The notes under the pieces were generated by a model. It had not been told where the DNA came from and did not search any database. It was given only the letters and a program-made list of their open reading frames with translations. A stretch of 64,000 bases of DNA from DTYU01 sp040756575 (GTDB lineage Bacteria; Bacillota; Desulfotomaculia; Desulfotomaculales; Ammonificaceae). Shown here piece by piece: positions 26,044-33,995 of the stretch (the first letter of the stretch is position 1; the number at the start of each line of letters is the position of its first letter). Where the stretch lies: the NCBI GenBank assembly GCA_040756575.1, contig JBFLYP010000014.1, forward strand, positions 1 through 64,000. The letters are read 5' to 3'. Position numbers and translations under genes: made by a program.

Positions 26044-26475
26044 ATGTCCGTAAACCAGATTTCCGTTTTTCTCGAAAACAAGACCGGACGGCTCGCCGCC
26101 GTGACGCGGCTGCTTGCCGAGAATAAGATCAACATCAGGGCGCTTTCCATCGCCGATACCTCTGACTTCGGCATTTTGCGCCTTATAGTCGATCAGCCGG
26201 AGAAGGCATATCAGGCCCTAAAAGAAGGCGGCTTTACGGTCTCAGCGACCGACGTCCTGGCCGTAGCCGTTCCCGACACGCCGGGCGCCCTGGCACCGGT
26301 ACTGTCTACGTTAGAGGCGGCCGATATCAACATTGAGTACCTTTACGCATTCGTCGCAAAGTGTGCCGACCTGGCGATGGTACTTTTCAAAGTAAACGAT
26401 ACTGAACGTGCTAAGGCCGTCCTCCGGGAGGCAGGCTTTAAAGTCCCGCAAGCCCGGGAGGTTCACTCTCTTTAG
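26044..26475 (+). CDS. Tandem ACT-domain protein
   Basis: This 143-residue protein is made of two ACT domains, at about 3-68 (ISVFLENKTGRLAAVTRLLAE) and 73-140 (VAVPDTPGALAPVLSTLEA). There is no catalytic domain. ACT domains bind amino acids as allosteric sensors. Stand-alone double-ACT proteins often sit at the end of iorAB-paaK operons, so it probably senses an aromatic amino acid and tunes the pathway; this role is inference. It is translated from the same transcript as the preceding ligase (10-bp gap). Confidence 0.88.
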   Translation: MSVNQISVFLENKTGRLAAVTRLLAENKINIRALSIADTSDFGILRLIVDQPEKAYQALKEGGFTVSATDVLAVAVPDTPGALAPVLSTLEAADINIEYLYAFVAKCADLAMVLFKVNDTERAKAVLREAGFKVPQAREVHSL

Positions 26476-26540
26476 GTTACGGTCTACTTCAGGGGATTCA
26501 CCATACTTTTGCCTTGGGTTATAATGGCACCCCGGAAAGA

Positions 26541-26631
26541 CCTAACCTTTTGCCGGGTGTGAACCACCGCGGCCACATCGTCCGCATTGGAAAACGGCCG
26601 GGGTGATTTAACCTTTTACCGGGTTTGAACC
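26541..26631. repeat. Pair of 25-bp direct repeats
   Basis: 26541-26565 and 26607-26631 share TAACCTTTT, CCGGGT and TGAACC with four differences in 25 positions. The second copy covers the last codons and stop of the ytxC-like gene, so the first looks like a duplicated gene tail 66 bp downstream. CACCCCGG (about 26529) and CCGGGGTG (about 26597) bracket the interval as an inverted repeat. Confidence 0.6.
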
Positions 26632-27438
26632 TTCTTTTTTCCGGCAGAGGGAACACCCTGCGCATTCTTTAATCGAAAAAACGGCGCGGAGGATTTTAAT
26701 TGCGGAGGCGCAGGGCTTGTAGCCGTGAATTATAACCCTTTGGGCTCCTACGGCTAAAAACGTGCTTATTAAAAGGTCATCATTTTCTGACTCTCCGTGG
26801 GGAATATCTCCCGGCGGGATCTCTTTAATTATAGTGCCCCGCTTGTCACAAATGGTGAAGCCGCCATCCTCATCCGGCAAGCAGTGTATCTGTTTTATAC
26901 TTCTGGTGTAGCGCTGTTTGAACCGTTTTAAAAGAGCAATAAACTCCCTCCATTCCTGTTCCAGCATTGCCTCATCTAATAACCGCCATATTATAGCTGT
27001 TAAAAACGCGTCGAGCTTTCTTAAACGAAAGCGCAGGAAACCTTGAAGGTCTATCCAGCTCTCTTCGGACAGGTAGTCGTTGAGCAATGCAATTATCTCA
27101 GCTTTTGCGGGCGCAAGAAGGCCGCGGGCAGCCTGAAGCTGCCTTTTGATGGTTTCGCGCACTTGTTCGCCCCATAAGTCCTTTTTGCGCAAAAAGTCTT
27201 CGGCACGGATATCAAGCGCATGCAGTGCTAAGAAGGACCCCACCGCCCGGATTAGCCTGAGGCGAACGTAACGTGCTTCATTATCACTGGCGGTAGAAAC
27301 CGTAACACGGAACACCCCGTTTCCCGCTGCAATTTCCCGGCAGCGAAAACGTTCCCGCCTAAGCGATCGTATTTCTTCGTGCAAAACCGCAGCAAATTCT
27401 CGCTTTAGGGCCTGGGTGACGCAAAAGGTAAGCTCCAA
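26608..27438 (-). CDS. ytxC: Sporulation protein YtxC family
   Basis: This 276-residue protein matches the putative sporulation protein YtxC. It has a mostly helical middle (LISEESW-like DYLSEESWIDLQGFLRFRL) and a C-terminal part with DDLLISTFLAVGAQRVIIHG and a terminal cysteine motif CAGCSLCRK. The function in sporulation is undefined. TTG 27438 is preferred: GGAGG lies 7 nt upstream, while the open frame extends 7 more codons through that site. It has no operon partner on its own strand nearby. The C-terminal tail is duplicated as a 25-bp direct repeat just downstream. Confidence 0.8.
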   Translation of the reverse strand: MELTFCVTQALKREFAAVLHEEIRSLRRERFRCREIAAGNGVFRVTVSTASDNEARYVRLRLIRAVGSFLALHALDIRAEDFLRKKDLWGEQVRETIKRQLQAARGLLAPAKAEIIALLNDYLSEESWIDLQGFLRFRLRKLDAFLTAIIWRLLDEAMLEQEWREFIALLKRFKQRYTRSIKQIHCLPDEDGGFTICDKRGTIIKEIPPGDIPHGESENDDLLISTFLAVGAQRVIIHGYKPCASAIKILRAVFSIKECAGCSLCRKKEGSNPVKG

Positions 27439-27513
27439 CCCTCCACCTCCACAAGACAAAGCCTACCGGGTAAGTTATGCCGTGTAGCAACAAAATATGT
27501 GTGAAAACGAAAA

Positions 27514-27541
27514 CCGGAGCGGTAATCAAGCAGCGCTCCGG
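27514..27541 (-). terminator. Intrinsic terminator of the subtilase gene
   Basis: Arms 27514-27521 and 27534-27541 (CCGGAGCG / CGCTCCGG) form a perfect 8-bp stem with a 12-nt loop. On the minus strand the stem is followed by TTTTCGTTTTC. It lies about 65 nt past the subtilase stop. Confidence 0.75.
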
Positions 27542-27604
27542 CTTTCTTCGGTGCGGGCCGTCGGTCGGCATGTCCGCGAGCTTTGGTTTTATACCACGAA
27601 GGTC

Positions 27605-28840
27605 CTATAGGTTCCATGGCGGGGCCGCTTCATCGGCGTCCACCAGCCCAAAACCGTACAAGGTATCCCGGCCCTGGGGGCCAAGGTCGTCGGCGGTCCG
27701 GCGGAGAACCAGCCGCACGTCTTTGTTGTTCACAACTCCGTCCCCGTTCAGGTCTTGCAGCGTTCCGTTAGCGAATACAAGGGCGGCAGTACCCGCCACG
27801 TGCGGCGAGGCCATTGAAGTCCCGCTAATTGTCCTATAACCTCCGGGGAAGCACGAAAGAATGTTGGCGCCCGGGGCCGCAAGCTCCATTTGCGGGCCGG
27901 TACTTGACCAATATGGGCGGCGGTCTCTGTTGTCGGTTGCCCCCACGGCGATTACTTCATCATATTTTGCAGGATACGCGATGGTATCGGGATACCCGAG
28001 AATGGACAGTATCGGCAGGTCTACAAACCATCCCGAGTTTCCCGCCGCAGCAACCAGTACCATTCCGGCCTCATACGCCGCCTTGAACGCATTGTGTACT
28101 TCGGGACCCGGATCGGTTGTGGCCGTGAGGCTCATATTAACCACGACACGGTCATCGGGGGAGAACCTCTGAAGACACCAGTCCAAGGCTGCGATCAGGG
28201 TGCTCATGTAACCCGTACCTTCTTCATCAAGTACTTTCAGGGCATAAACAGAAGCCTCCGGCGCAACTCCGACGACCCCGGCACCGTTGTCCTCCGCGGC
28301 TGCTATGCCTGCCACGTGTGTACCGTGGCCGTTATCATCCATCGGATCGTTGTCGTTGTTTACAAAGTCGTACCCGCCTGCATAGTTTTCATCCAGGTCC
28401 GGGTGCGTGTAGTCTACACCGGTGTCGACAATAACTACATTAACACCCTGTCCGCGGTTATAACCGTGCACGGTGCCGGCGCCGATGCGCTTCACGCCCC
28501 AGGAACTGTCAAGTTCCGCATCCGCCGCGAAGATCTTGACATCCGGTCTTACCGCCCTGACACCCTTAATCCCTTTCAGGCCGGAGACCTCATCTTTTCC
28601 GAGGCGCACCGCCATACCACGTATGATACCGAACTCAGAAAGCACGTCACCGCCCTTCTGCTTCACAAACCGCTTTGCCGGGTGCATCGCCGATTTGTCA
28701 TCAAAGAACACGATAAACCTGTCCTCATCCTGCCCGCCTTTGTTATCAGCTATGGAAACGGTACCGGTCACACTGAGAACAAACGCGACTGCAACGGCGA
28801 TACCAAGCGCTCTTAATAATACCGACCCCCGTTTTGGCAT
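27605..28840 (-). CDS. Secreted subtilisin-like serine protease (S8)
   Basis: This 411-residue protein has a signal peptide (LGIAVAVAFVLSVTGTVSIA), an I9-type inhibitor propeptide (about 35-110, IVFFDDKSAMHPAKRFV) and an S8 catalytic domain. The triad is complete: Asp in VVIVDTGVDYTHPDL, His in GHGTHVAGIAA, Ser in ISGTSMASPHVAGTAAL. The oxyanion Asn lies in AAAGNSGW. Near the C-terminus an insertion DLNGDGVVNNKD has the DxNxDGxxxxxD spacing of a calcium-binding EF-hand or dockerin loop. ATG 28840 follows GGAGGGGAGG; the longer open frame is not supported. A monocistronic unit with its own terminator. Confidence 0.92.
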   Translation of the reverse strand: MPKRGSVLLRALGIAVAVAFVLSVTGTVSIADNKGGQDEDRFIVFFDDKSAMHPAKRFVKQKGGDVLSEFGIIRGMAVRLGKDEVSGLKGIKGVRAVRPDVKIFAADAELDSSWGVKRIGAGTVHGYNRGQGVNVVIVDTGVDYTHPDLDENYAGGYDFVNNDNDPMDDNGHGTHVAGIAAAEDNGAGVVGVAPEASVYALKVLDEEGTGYMSTLIAALDWCLQRFSPDDRVVVNMSLTATTDPGPEVHNAFKAAYEAGMVLVAAAGNSGWFVDLPILSILGYPDTIAYPAKYDEVIAVGATDNRDRRPYWSSTGPQMELAAPGANILSCFPGGYRTISGTSMASPHVAGTAALVFANGTLQDLNGDGVVNNKDVRLVLRRTADDLGPQGRDTLYGFGLVDADEAAPPWNL

Positions 28841-28890
28841 GGACCTCCCCTCCTGGCACAACTCCAAGGATAAGTTCTTTTACCAAAATT

Positions 28891-29241
28891 TTATAACCTG
28901 TCCAACTGATATGTCAACCTGCTAAAAACCCGTAGACTGACTTTCAGCTCAACTCCTGCTTCAGCCGTACATCGGAAACCTTTATAACCAGCCGTACCAA
29001 TACTCTGCGGGTGCGCTCCCGCCTGCAGTGCTTCTTCTAACCCCCTGCGGTAAGCCCTGAGGATGTCGTGCCGCAACACGCCAATTAACTTTCGCCCGTC
29101 TTCCCTGCTGACGACAGGGATGCGGCCGTATTCCCCTTCGGCGGTCTTGAGCACCCTATCCAGGGTCTGGTCGAGATAAACCACAAAGGGTGACTTGGTA
29201 GAAATGTCCGCGACGGTAAGGTTTTCGTCCGAACCGTCCCC
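28891..29241 (-). pseudogene. CBS-domain remnant (chloride-channel-like tail)
   Basis: An open minus frame from about 29241 encodes LTVADISTKSPFVVYLDQTL then YGRIPVVSREDGRKLIGVL and LRAYRRGLEEAL, which is the second half of a CBS pair. This wording is typical of the CBS region behind ClC chloride channels and related transporters. A stop codon precedes it in frame and no transporter domain is present, so it is an orphan 3' piece. The upstream flank contains GGGGACGGTTC and AAGGGAACCGTCCC segments, a pattern seen around rearranged sites. Confidence 0.55.
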
Positions 29242-29403
29242 TTACCCATGTCCCCTTATACATTTAAGGGAACCGTCCCTCTGATACGTTCAACGTGTAG
29301 CGTCGATTCATACATTTATCTAAACTTTCAGCCGCCGATGAGATGGCTACGGAAATGATAATTACCGAAATGCACTATTACGAAATTCTAAGTTTAAAGC
29401 GAA

Positions 29404-29982
29404 CTATTTAACTCTCAAGCGGTGTTCGGTGCCGTCGAGCAGCCTGCGGATGTTGCTGCGGTGCTTGTAGATGGCGACGGCTGCGGTGAGGGCTGCAAAA
29501 AAGACGTAGCTCCATGGATAGCTGAATACGGCGATAAACACAGGCAGGCTGGCTGCAGCGATGATAGAAGCCAGTGAAACGTACCTGCTCAGCGCGAGAA
29601 CAACCCCCCAGACCGCAAAAGCGCCGACCGCAGCCGCCGGCGTAAGCATGAGGAAGACGCCGAGGGCAGTGGCAATCATCTTCCCGCCCCGGAAGCGGAG
29701 GAAAAGCGACCAGCTATGGCCGGCAAGAACGGAAGCACCGGCGATTACCGCATGCCAGTGGCCGGCTTTGCTGCCAAGGTAAACGGCAACCGCCCCCTTC
29801 CCCACATCCCCGGCAAGGGCAAGCGTCCCGAAAAACGGGCCCAGGGTCCGCCAGACGTTCGTAGCCCCGATGTTGCCGCTGCCGGCCCTGAAGATATCCA
29901 CACCCTTATGCCGGGCGAGAAGGTAGCCGGTGGGAACCGACCCGATCACGTAAGCTAAGAGAGCAAGGCCGAGTATTTTCAT
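29404..29982 (-). CDS. plsY: Acyl-phosphate glycerol-3-phosphate acyltransferase
   Basis: This 192-residue membrane enzyme transfers the acyl group from acyl-phosphate to glycerol-3-phosphate, the first step of phospholipid synthesis in most Gram-positives. It has five predicted helices. The three PlsY motifs are visible: SVPTGYLLAR followed by the GSGNIGATNVWRTLG loop, GHSWSLFLRFRGGKMIATALG, and the later KHRSNIRRLLDGTEHRL. ATG 29982 has GAGGTGA 6 nt upstream. It lies downstream of der on the same strand, separated by a repeat-filled gap; der-plsY neighbourhood is common in Clostridia. Confidence 0.95.
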   Translation of the reverse strand: MKILGLALLAYVIGSVPTGYLLARHKGVDIFRAGSGNIGATNVWRTLGPFFGTLALAGDVGKGAVAVYLGSKAGHWHAVIAGASVLAGHSWSLFLRFRGGKMIATALGVFLMLTPAAAVGAFAVWGVVLALSRYVSLASIIAAASLPVFIAVFSYPWSYVFFAALTAAVAIYKHRSNIRRLLDGTEHRLRVK

Positions 29983-29995
29983 TTTCCATCACCTC

Positions 29996-30235
29996 TCGGG
30001 CGTTCGACGTTCGACTTTGGGCTTCAGACGGATTGACTTTTCGGTCAGTTCGAAGTTCGAAGTTAACCTCAAATTGATATACCGGCGGGGTCGGTTCAAC
30101 GTTCGAAGGTAACCCAATCAGCATGAATTCGCGGCCCGTTCAAACGTGACAGCTCAATTCGCAGGACGCGGGGTCTGTTTAACGCTGCACCTTAAAAACG
30201 CTTGCTTCCAACCTGGACTGCTATATAACCAATCT
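29996..30235. repeat. Family I intergenic repeat (GTTCGAA / GTTCAAC type), between der and plsY
   Basis: Near-heptameric repeats (CGTTCGA, AGTTCGAAG, GGTTCAACG) alternate with short hairpins such as TTGAC..GGTCAG and ACC..GGT. The order GACGGATTGACTTT, GGTCAGTTCGAA, GTTAACCTCAA, TTGAT, GGTCGGTTCAACG, GAATTCG, CCGTTCAA recurs at 41740-42020 and 54155-54450. No gene is present in the gap. Confidence 0.75.
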
Positions 30236-30268
30236 ATGAAAAAATTCCGTTAAAGGACCCCAGGACCA

Positions 30269-31597
30269 TCAATCAGCCTGTTCACGCCTGCGCTTTATCG
30301 TGAAGCGAATGGGCGTACCCGTGAAGTCGTAGGCCGCCCGTAACTGGTTTTCGAGATATCTCCGGTAGGAAAAGTGCATAAGCCCCGGGTCGTTGACATA
30401 AAGCAGGAATACGGGCGGGTTTTCCCCCACCTGCGTCCCGTAATACACCTTCAAACGGTTTCCCTTGCTCTGGGGCGGCGGATGCCGCAAAACGGCCTCA
30501 CCAATAAGGGCGTTGAACTCACCCGTAGGAACGCGCCGGAAAGCATTGGCAGCCGCCTCTGTCACCGTCTGGAGCAACCGCGTCACTCCCTGCCCCGTGG
30601 TTGCCACCGTGAAAACCACCGGTGCGTACGCAATAAAGTCCAGGGCGTCCAGTACCGCCTGCCGGTACCGCGCAGCGTTTTTCCGGTCGGCAGGCATAAG
30701 GTCCCACTTGTTCACGGCTATGACGACAGCCCGGCCCGAATCTTCCGCCATGCCCGCTATCCGCTTGTCCTGTGCCGTAACTCCTTCCACCGCGTCCAAA
30801 ACCAGCACCGCAACCTCCGCCCGTGCGATCGCCTTCCGGGCACGGTTGATACTGTAACGCTCCACCGGAATATCAACGCGGCTTTTACGGCGGATGCCGG
30901 CGGTATCAATCAGGAGATACCGCTTCCCTCCACTCTCGAAGAGCGTGTCGACCGCATCCCTGGTCGTTCCCGGGATATCGCTTACGATTACCCTCTCTTC
31001 GCCTAAAAGGGCATTGACCAGCGAGGATTTACCGACGTTCGGCCTTCCTACAACTGCAACCCGCAAAACCTTATCCTCTTGTTCGTGTGCACTTTTCTCG
31101 GGGAGGTGTGCCACCACTATATCGAGAAGGTCGCCGGTGTTGAGCCCCTGCGCCGCAGAGACCGCAAAAGGTTCCCCCATGCCGAGCGCGTACAACTCGC
31201 CCAGGGCCGGCGGGTAGCCGAAGTTATCGACTTTGTTTGCCACGAGAACAACCGGTTTTCCGGCACGCCGCAGGATTTCGGCTACGGTTTTATCCTCCGG
31301 CAGAACGCCGCTCACGGCATCCACCACAAACAGGATCAGGTCGGCTTCCCGGAGCGCCTGCTCGACCTGCCGCCTGATACCGGCCTCGATTGCGCCCTTC
31401 GCCGCCTCAACTACCCCGCCCGTATCGACCAAGACAAAACGCCGCCCGTTCCACTCGGCTTCGCAGTAAATCCTGTCCCTGGTAACGCCAGGCTCGGGCT
31501 GGACAATTGCCACTCTCCCCCCTACCAAACGGTTGAAAAGAGTGGATTTTCCTACGTTCGGCCGCCCCACAATGGCAACTACAGGCTTATCCTTCAT
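30269..31597 (-). CDS. der: Ribosome biogenesis GTPase Der (EngA)
   Basis: This 442-residue essential GTPase has two tandem G domains and a C-terminal KH-like domain and is needed for 50S subunit maturation. G1 of domain 1 is GRPNVGKSTLFNRLVGG and G3 DTGGVV. G1 of domain 2 is GRPNVGKSSLVNALLGE, G3 DTAGIR and G4 NKWD. The KH-like end starts at about residue 355. ATG 31597 has GAGGT 5 nt upstream; the longer frame is unsupported. It is followed by plsY and preceded by the DUF512 gene on the same strand. Confidence 0.96.
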   Translation of the reverse strand: MKDKPVVAIVGRPNVGKSTLFNRLVGGRVAIVQPEPGVTRDRIYCEAEWNGRRFVLVDTGGVVEAAKGAIEAGIRRQVEQALREADLILFVVDAVSGVLPEDKTVAEILRRAGKPVVLVANKVDNFGYPPALGELYALGMGEPFAVSAAQGLNTGDLLDIVVAHLPEKSAHEQEDKVLRVAVVGRPNVGKSSLVNALLGEERVIVSDIPGTTRDAVDTLFESGGKRYLLIDTAGIRRKSRVDIPVERYSINRARKAIARAEVAVLVLDAVEGVTAQDKRIAGMAEDSGRAVVIAVNKWDLMPADRKNAARYRQAVLDALDFIAYAPVVFTVATTGQGVTRLLQTVTEAAANAFRRVPTGEFNALIGEAVLRHPPPQSKGNRLKVYYGTQVGENPPVFLLYVNDPGLMHFSYRRYLENQLRAAYDFTGTPIRFTIKRRREQAD

Positions 31598-31604
31598 GTG
31601 AAAC

Positions 31605-31702
31605 CTCAGTTCCACGTTCAAAGTTCAAACTTCATCGGTTCGAAGTTCGAAGTCAGGAGTTAGAACCTTAAAGCAACTTCAAACTATTCAACCTCGAACT
31701 GT
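31605..31702. repeat. Family I intergenic repeat, short copy between DUF512 gene and der
   Basis: Repeated GTTCAAAG, GTTCGAAG, CTTCAAAC and TTCAACC units fill the gap between the DUF512 gene and der. They are the same near-heptamer type as at 29996. Confidence 0.65.
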
Positions 31703-33250
31703 TTAACGGTGAACCGTCAGACTGCGGCGCACGAACTTCAAACCCAGAGCTGTCACCATTTCCCGCGGGTCTTCCGCAGGCACCACCGGACACCCCACCG
31801 TCCCCGCAAGGTCTTCGCAACTCATGCCGTCCAAAAACAGCCGCCGCTCCTTAAGAGCCGCAGCGGGAACTATAACCACGTCAGGTCTGCGTATTCCCCG
31901 CAGCGCTTCTTCGACATCGGTTCCTGTGAGAAGCCCGGCTACCGACACGGTCGAGCCGAAAAAACGGTTGGTTACAGCCAAGAGTTCAACTTCGAGCCCC
32001 CTAATGCGGTTCAGCCTGGATATAACCGGCGCAAGCACCGTTTTGAACATTTCTCCTGTAACAACCACCGCGCGTCTACAAGACCGCTGCAAGACCTTGC
32101 CCGGCTCGTAAGGCTCGCTGCCCGGGTTCTTACGGAAGATCGGTGATAGACTTAACCCGGCTTTGTCAACGGGTAAGGTGCGCCCGCTTACGTACCCGGA
32201 AGTACGCTCCGCGCCGCCCCCTTGCTGTTTTCGCGCCGTGCCTTTCTCTAAACGGTCTTCTAAAAAGTACGCTGCGCTCCGCCCTGGGTTTGCAAAGATT
32301 CGCCCGGACGCAGTCTCCGGCGGCAACCTTTTTTCAATCCTGGCCCACGTGTCAAGGAAACGCCGCACGAGTCCGACGCCGTTTTCCAGTTGCGGGAAAC
32401 CTTCATACTCCTTCGCCGCAGGGACGGGTTTTCCTGCGAGCAGGTAGAACTCGTCGGCGGCAAAAACAATTCTGCTCCCAAACAGCCGCTGGTACCGGTC
32501 CTGCCACCCGGCCACACTTTGCAGTACCTCCGCTGCTTCCTCCTGCGTCACCGGCCGCAGCGGATATAAACCCTCCCGGTGCCGCGTCAATCCCACAGGC
32601 ACAATAGCCACCGACTGCACCGCGGGGTAAAAAGCGGCAAGATCGGCTACCGTACGGCTTAGTTCTTCCCGGTCGTTTAGGCCGGGGCAGAGCACCACCT
32701 GGGTGTGCAGCACGATTCCCCCGGCGGCCAGCACACGAAGCTTTTGATCTATTTCCGCTGCGCGGGGGTTTCCCAGCATCTTTACACGCAGTTCAGGGTT
32801 TGTTGTATGCACCGAAACGTAAAGGGGACTCAGCCGTTGCCGGACGATTCGTTCGAGGTCTTCTTGCGTGGCGTTGGTCAGGGTGATGAAGTTGCCCTCC
32901 CAGAAGGAAAGGCGGTAGTCGTCGTCCTTAAAGCAGAGGCTTGGGCGCAACCCTGCCGGCTGCTGGTCGACAAAACAGAAGAGGCAACGGTTGGTGCAAC
33001 AGCGGATGCGCCCAAAAGGGTCGGTAAAGCTCAAGCCGGTCAAACCCGTGTCGTCTCCCAGCGAAATGCAAAACTCACTTTCTCCCCGCCGGACAGTAAG
33101 TACCGGCTGCTCCGTCGCTAATAAAAAGTGGTAATCAATTATGTCCCTTACCGGCTTGTCGCCTATGCGTACAAGAACGTCACCAGCCAAAAGCCCTAAC
33201 TCAGAGGCGGTGCTCTCCTGTGCCACCGCTGCGATTTTCAATCCGTTCAT
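31703..33250 (-). CDS. PDZ / radical SAM-like DUF512 protein
   Basis: This 515-residue protein combines an N-terminal PDZ-like segment (LLAGDVLVRIGDKPVRDI), a radical-SAM-like barrel with cysteine cluster CCTNRCLFCFVDQQP, and a C-terminal DUF512 region (VVVTGEMFKTVLAPVI, then LLAVTNRFFGSTVSVAGLLTG). Family proteins of ~440 residues are widespread next to der in Firmicutes; their reaction is unknown. This copy is longer because of an Arg/Gly/Ser-rich insert of roughly 60 residues at about 345-405 (GTARKQQGGGAERTSGY). A promoter pair lies 170 bp upstream. Recognition is good, function unknown. Confidence 0.88.
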   Translation of the reverse strand: MNGLKIAAVAQESTASELGLLAGDVLVRIGDKPVRDIIDYHFLLATEQPVLTVRRGESEFCISLGDDTGLTGLSFTDPFGRIRCCTNRCLFCFVDQQPAGLRPSLCFKDDDYRLSFWEGNFITLTNATQEDLERIVRQRLSPLYVSVHTTNPELRVKMLGNPRAAEIDQKLRVLAAGGIVLHTQVVLCPGLNDREELSRTVADLAAFYPAVQSVAIVPVGLTRHREGLYPLRPVTQEEAAEVLQSVAGWQDRYQRLFGSRIVFAADEFYLLAGKPVPAAKEYEGFPQLENGVGLVRRFLDTWARIEKRLPPETASGRIFANPGRSAAYFLEDRLEKGTARKQQGGGAERTSGYVSGRTLPVDKAGLSLSPIFRKNPGSEPYEPGKVLQRSCRRAVVVTGEMFKTVLAPVISRLNRIRGLEVELLAVTNRFFGSTVSVAGLLTGTDVEEALRGIRRPDVVIVPAAALKERRLFLDGMSCEDLAGTVGCPVVPAEDPREMVTALGLKFVRRSLTVHR

Positions 33251-33254
33251 ACAG

Positions 33255-33395
33255 ACAGTTCTAAGTTCTAAGTTCTAAATTGGACTCAAATGGATGGACC
33301 ATCGGGGGTCCGTTCAACGTAAGGCTCATACTGATAGACCTTCGAAGGTCCGTTCAACGTTCAAAGACCGCAGGAATTCAGGGTCCGTCTAATCC
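33255..33395. repeat. Family I intergenic repeat upstream of the DUF512 gene
   Basis: Three GTTCTAA units are followed by two GGACC / GGTCCGTTCAACG hairpin units (ATGGACCATCGGGGGTCCG and AGACCTTCGAAGGTCCG) and an AATTCAGGGTCCGTCTAA unit. The blocks match the 3' half of the copies at 41740 and 54155. Confidence 0.7.
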
Positions 33396-33420
33396 CTGCT
33401 CCTGATTCGACCGTTGTGTA

Positions 33421-33454
33421 TTGACAGTATAACATATGCCGCTATATATGTCAT
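33421..33454. promoter_or_regulatory. Overlapping face-to-face sigma-A-type promoters
   Basis: On the minus strand ATGACA (33454-33449), 17 nt and TATACT (33431-33426) point to the DUF512 gene. On the plus strand TTGACA (33421-33426), 16 nt and TATATA (33443-33448) point the other way, into the 3' end of the DUF3189 gene. The two sets of boxes share the same 34 bp. Confidence 0.55.
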
Positions 33455-33507
33455 GTGGAGCAATTGTTTGTGCGTGGAATAACCGAGACTTTAAGTAGGT
33501 CAAAGCG

Positions 33508-33942
33508 CTAATCTTTTCCTGAGTCCTCAAGGGCAAAACGTACCAGATGGGGGTAAGACTTCAAAACCGCCCGGTAAAAAAGCCCCTTGCTGCGCGCGGA
33601 TCCCGAACGCGCCAGCCTCCAGGTTAAGGCTATTTCGGCACTTCCCGGGATGCCGGCAACAGGGCGGAGCAGCCACTCACCCACCTCGCCGTAAAGTTCT
33701 TCCCGCACCCGAAAAAATCGGGCGACGAGACCCGGGTCCGCACTGCACCAGAATGCGTAGACCTCCATCCCGTCTTTGTCTCTGCCGTAGTGGACGAAAC
33801 CGCTGGGAGACGCTATTTGCGGCAGGCTCAAAAGTTCGTGCTCTTTAAACGAATCTTCCCGTGACAACCGGCCGGTCCGGATGCCCGCCGCCACCGCCGC
33901 CAAGGGGAGTCCGCGGTAATCGCAGAAAACAAGCCTCATCAT
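33508..33942 (-). CDS. DUF3189 family protein, divergent copy
   Basis: This protein of about 144 residues is related in layout to its upstream neighbour: a beta-alpha start (MRLVFCDYRGLPLAAVAAGI), a central VYAFWCS strand, and the ending LFYRAVLKSYPHLVRFAL, matching the neighbour's LVYAGLRRAYPRLRELVY. It belongs with the DUF3189 proteins of Clostridia, which often sit near spoIIP. Function is unknown. The HCYGG-type motif of the neighbour is replaced by CDYRG, so an active site may be lost. The start is taken at the double ATG (33942); an upstream TTG is far from AAAGGAG. It lies 44 bp after the other copy. Confidence 0.65.
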   Translation of the reverse strand: MMRLVFCDYRGLPLAAVAAGIRTGRLSREDSFKEHELLSLPQIASPSGFVHYGRDKDGMEVYAFWCSADPGLVARFFRVREELYGEVGEWLLRPVAGIPGSAEIALTWRLARSGSARSKGLFYRAVLKSYPHLVRFALEDSGKD

Positions 33943-33995
33943 ATTAAGCAAAAAAAGGGGATAGGCTCCTTTTTATTTCGGCCGGCGTTGCTGAC

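Noticed and set aside
28094..28816. 240-codon plus-strand ORF antisense to the subtilase gene
   Set aside because: It is a shadow frame of the subtilase, whose catalytic triad is complete on the minus strand.
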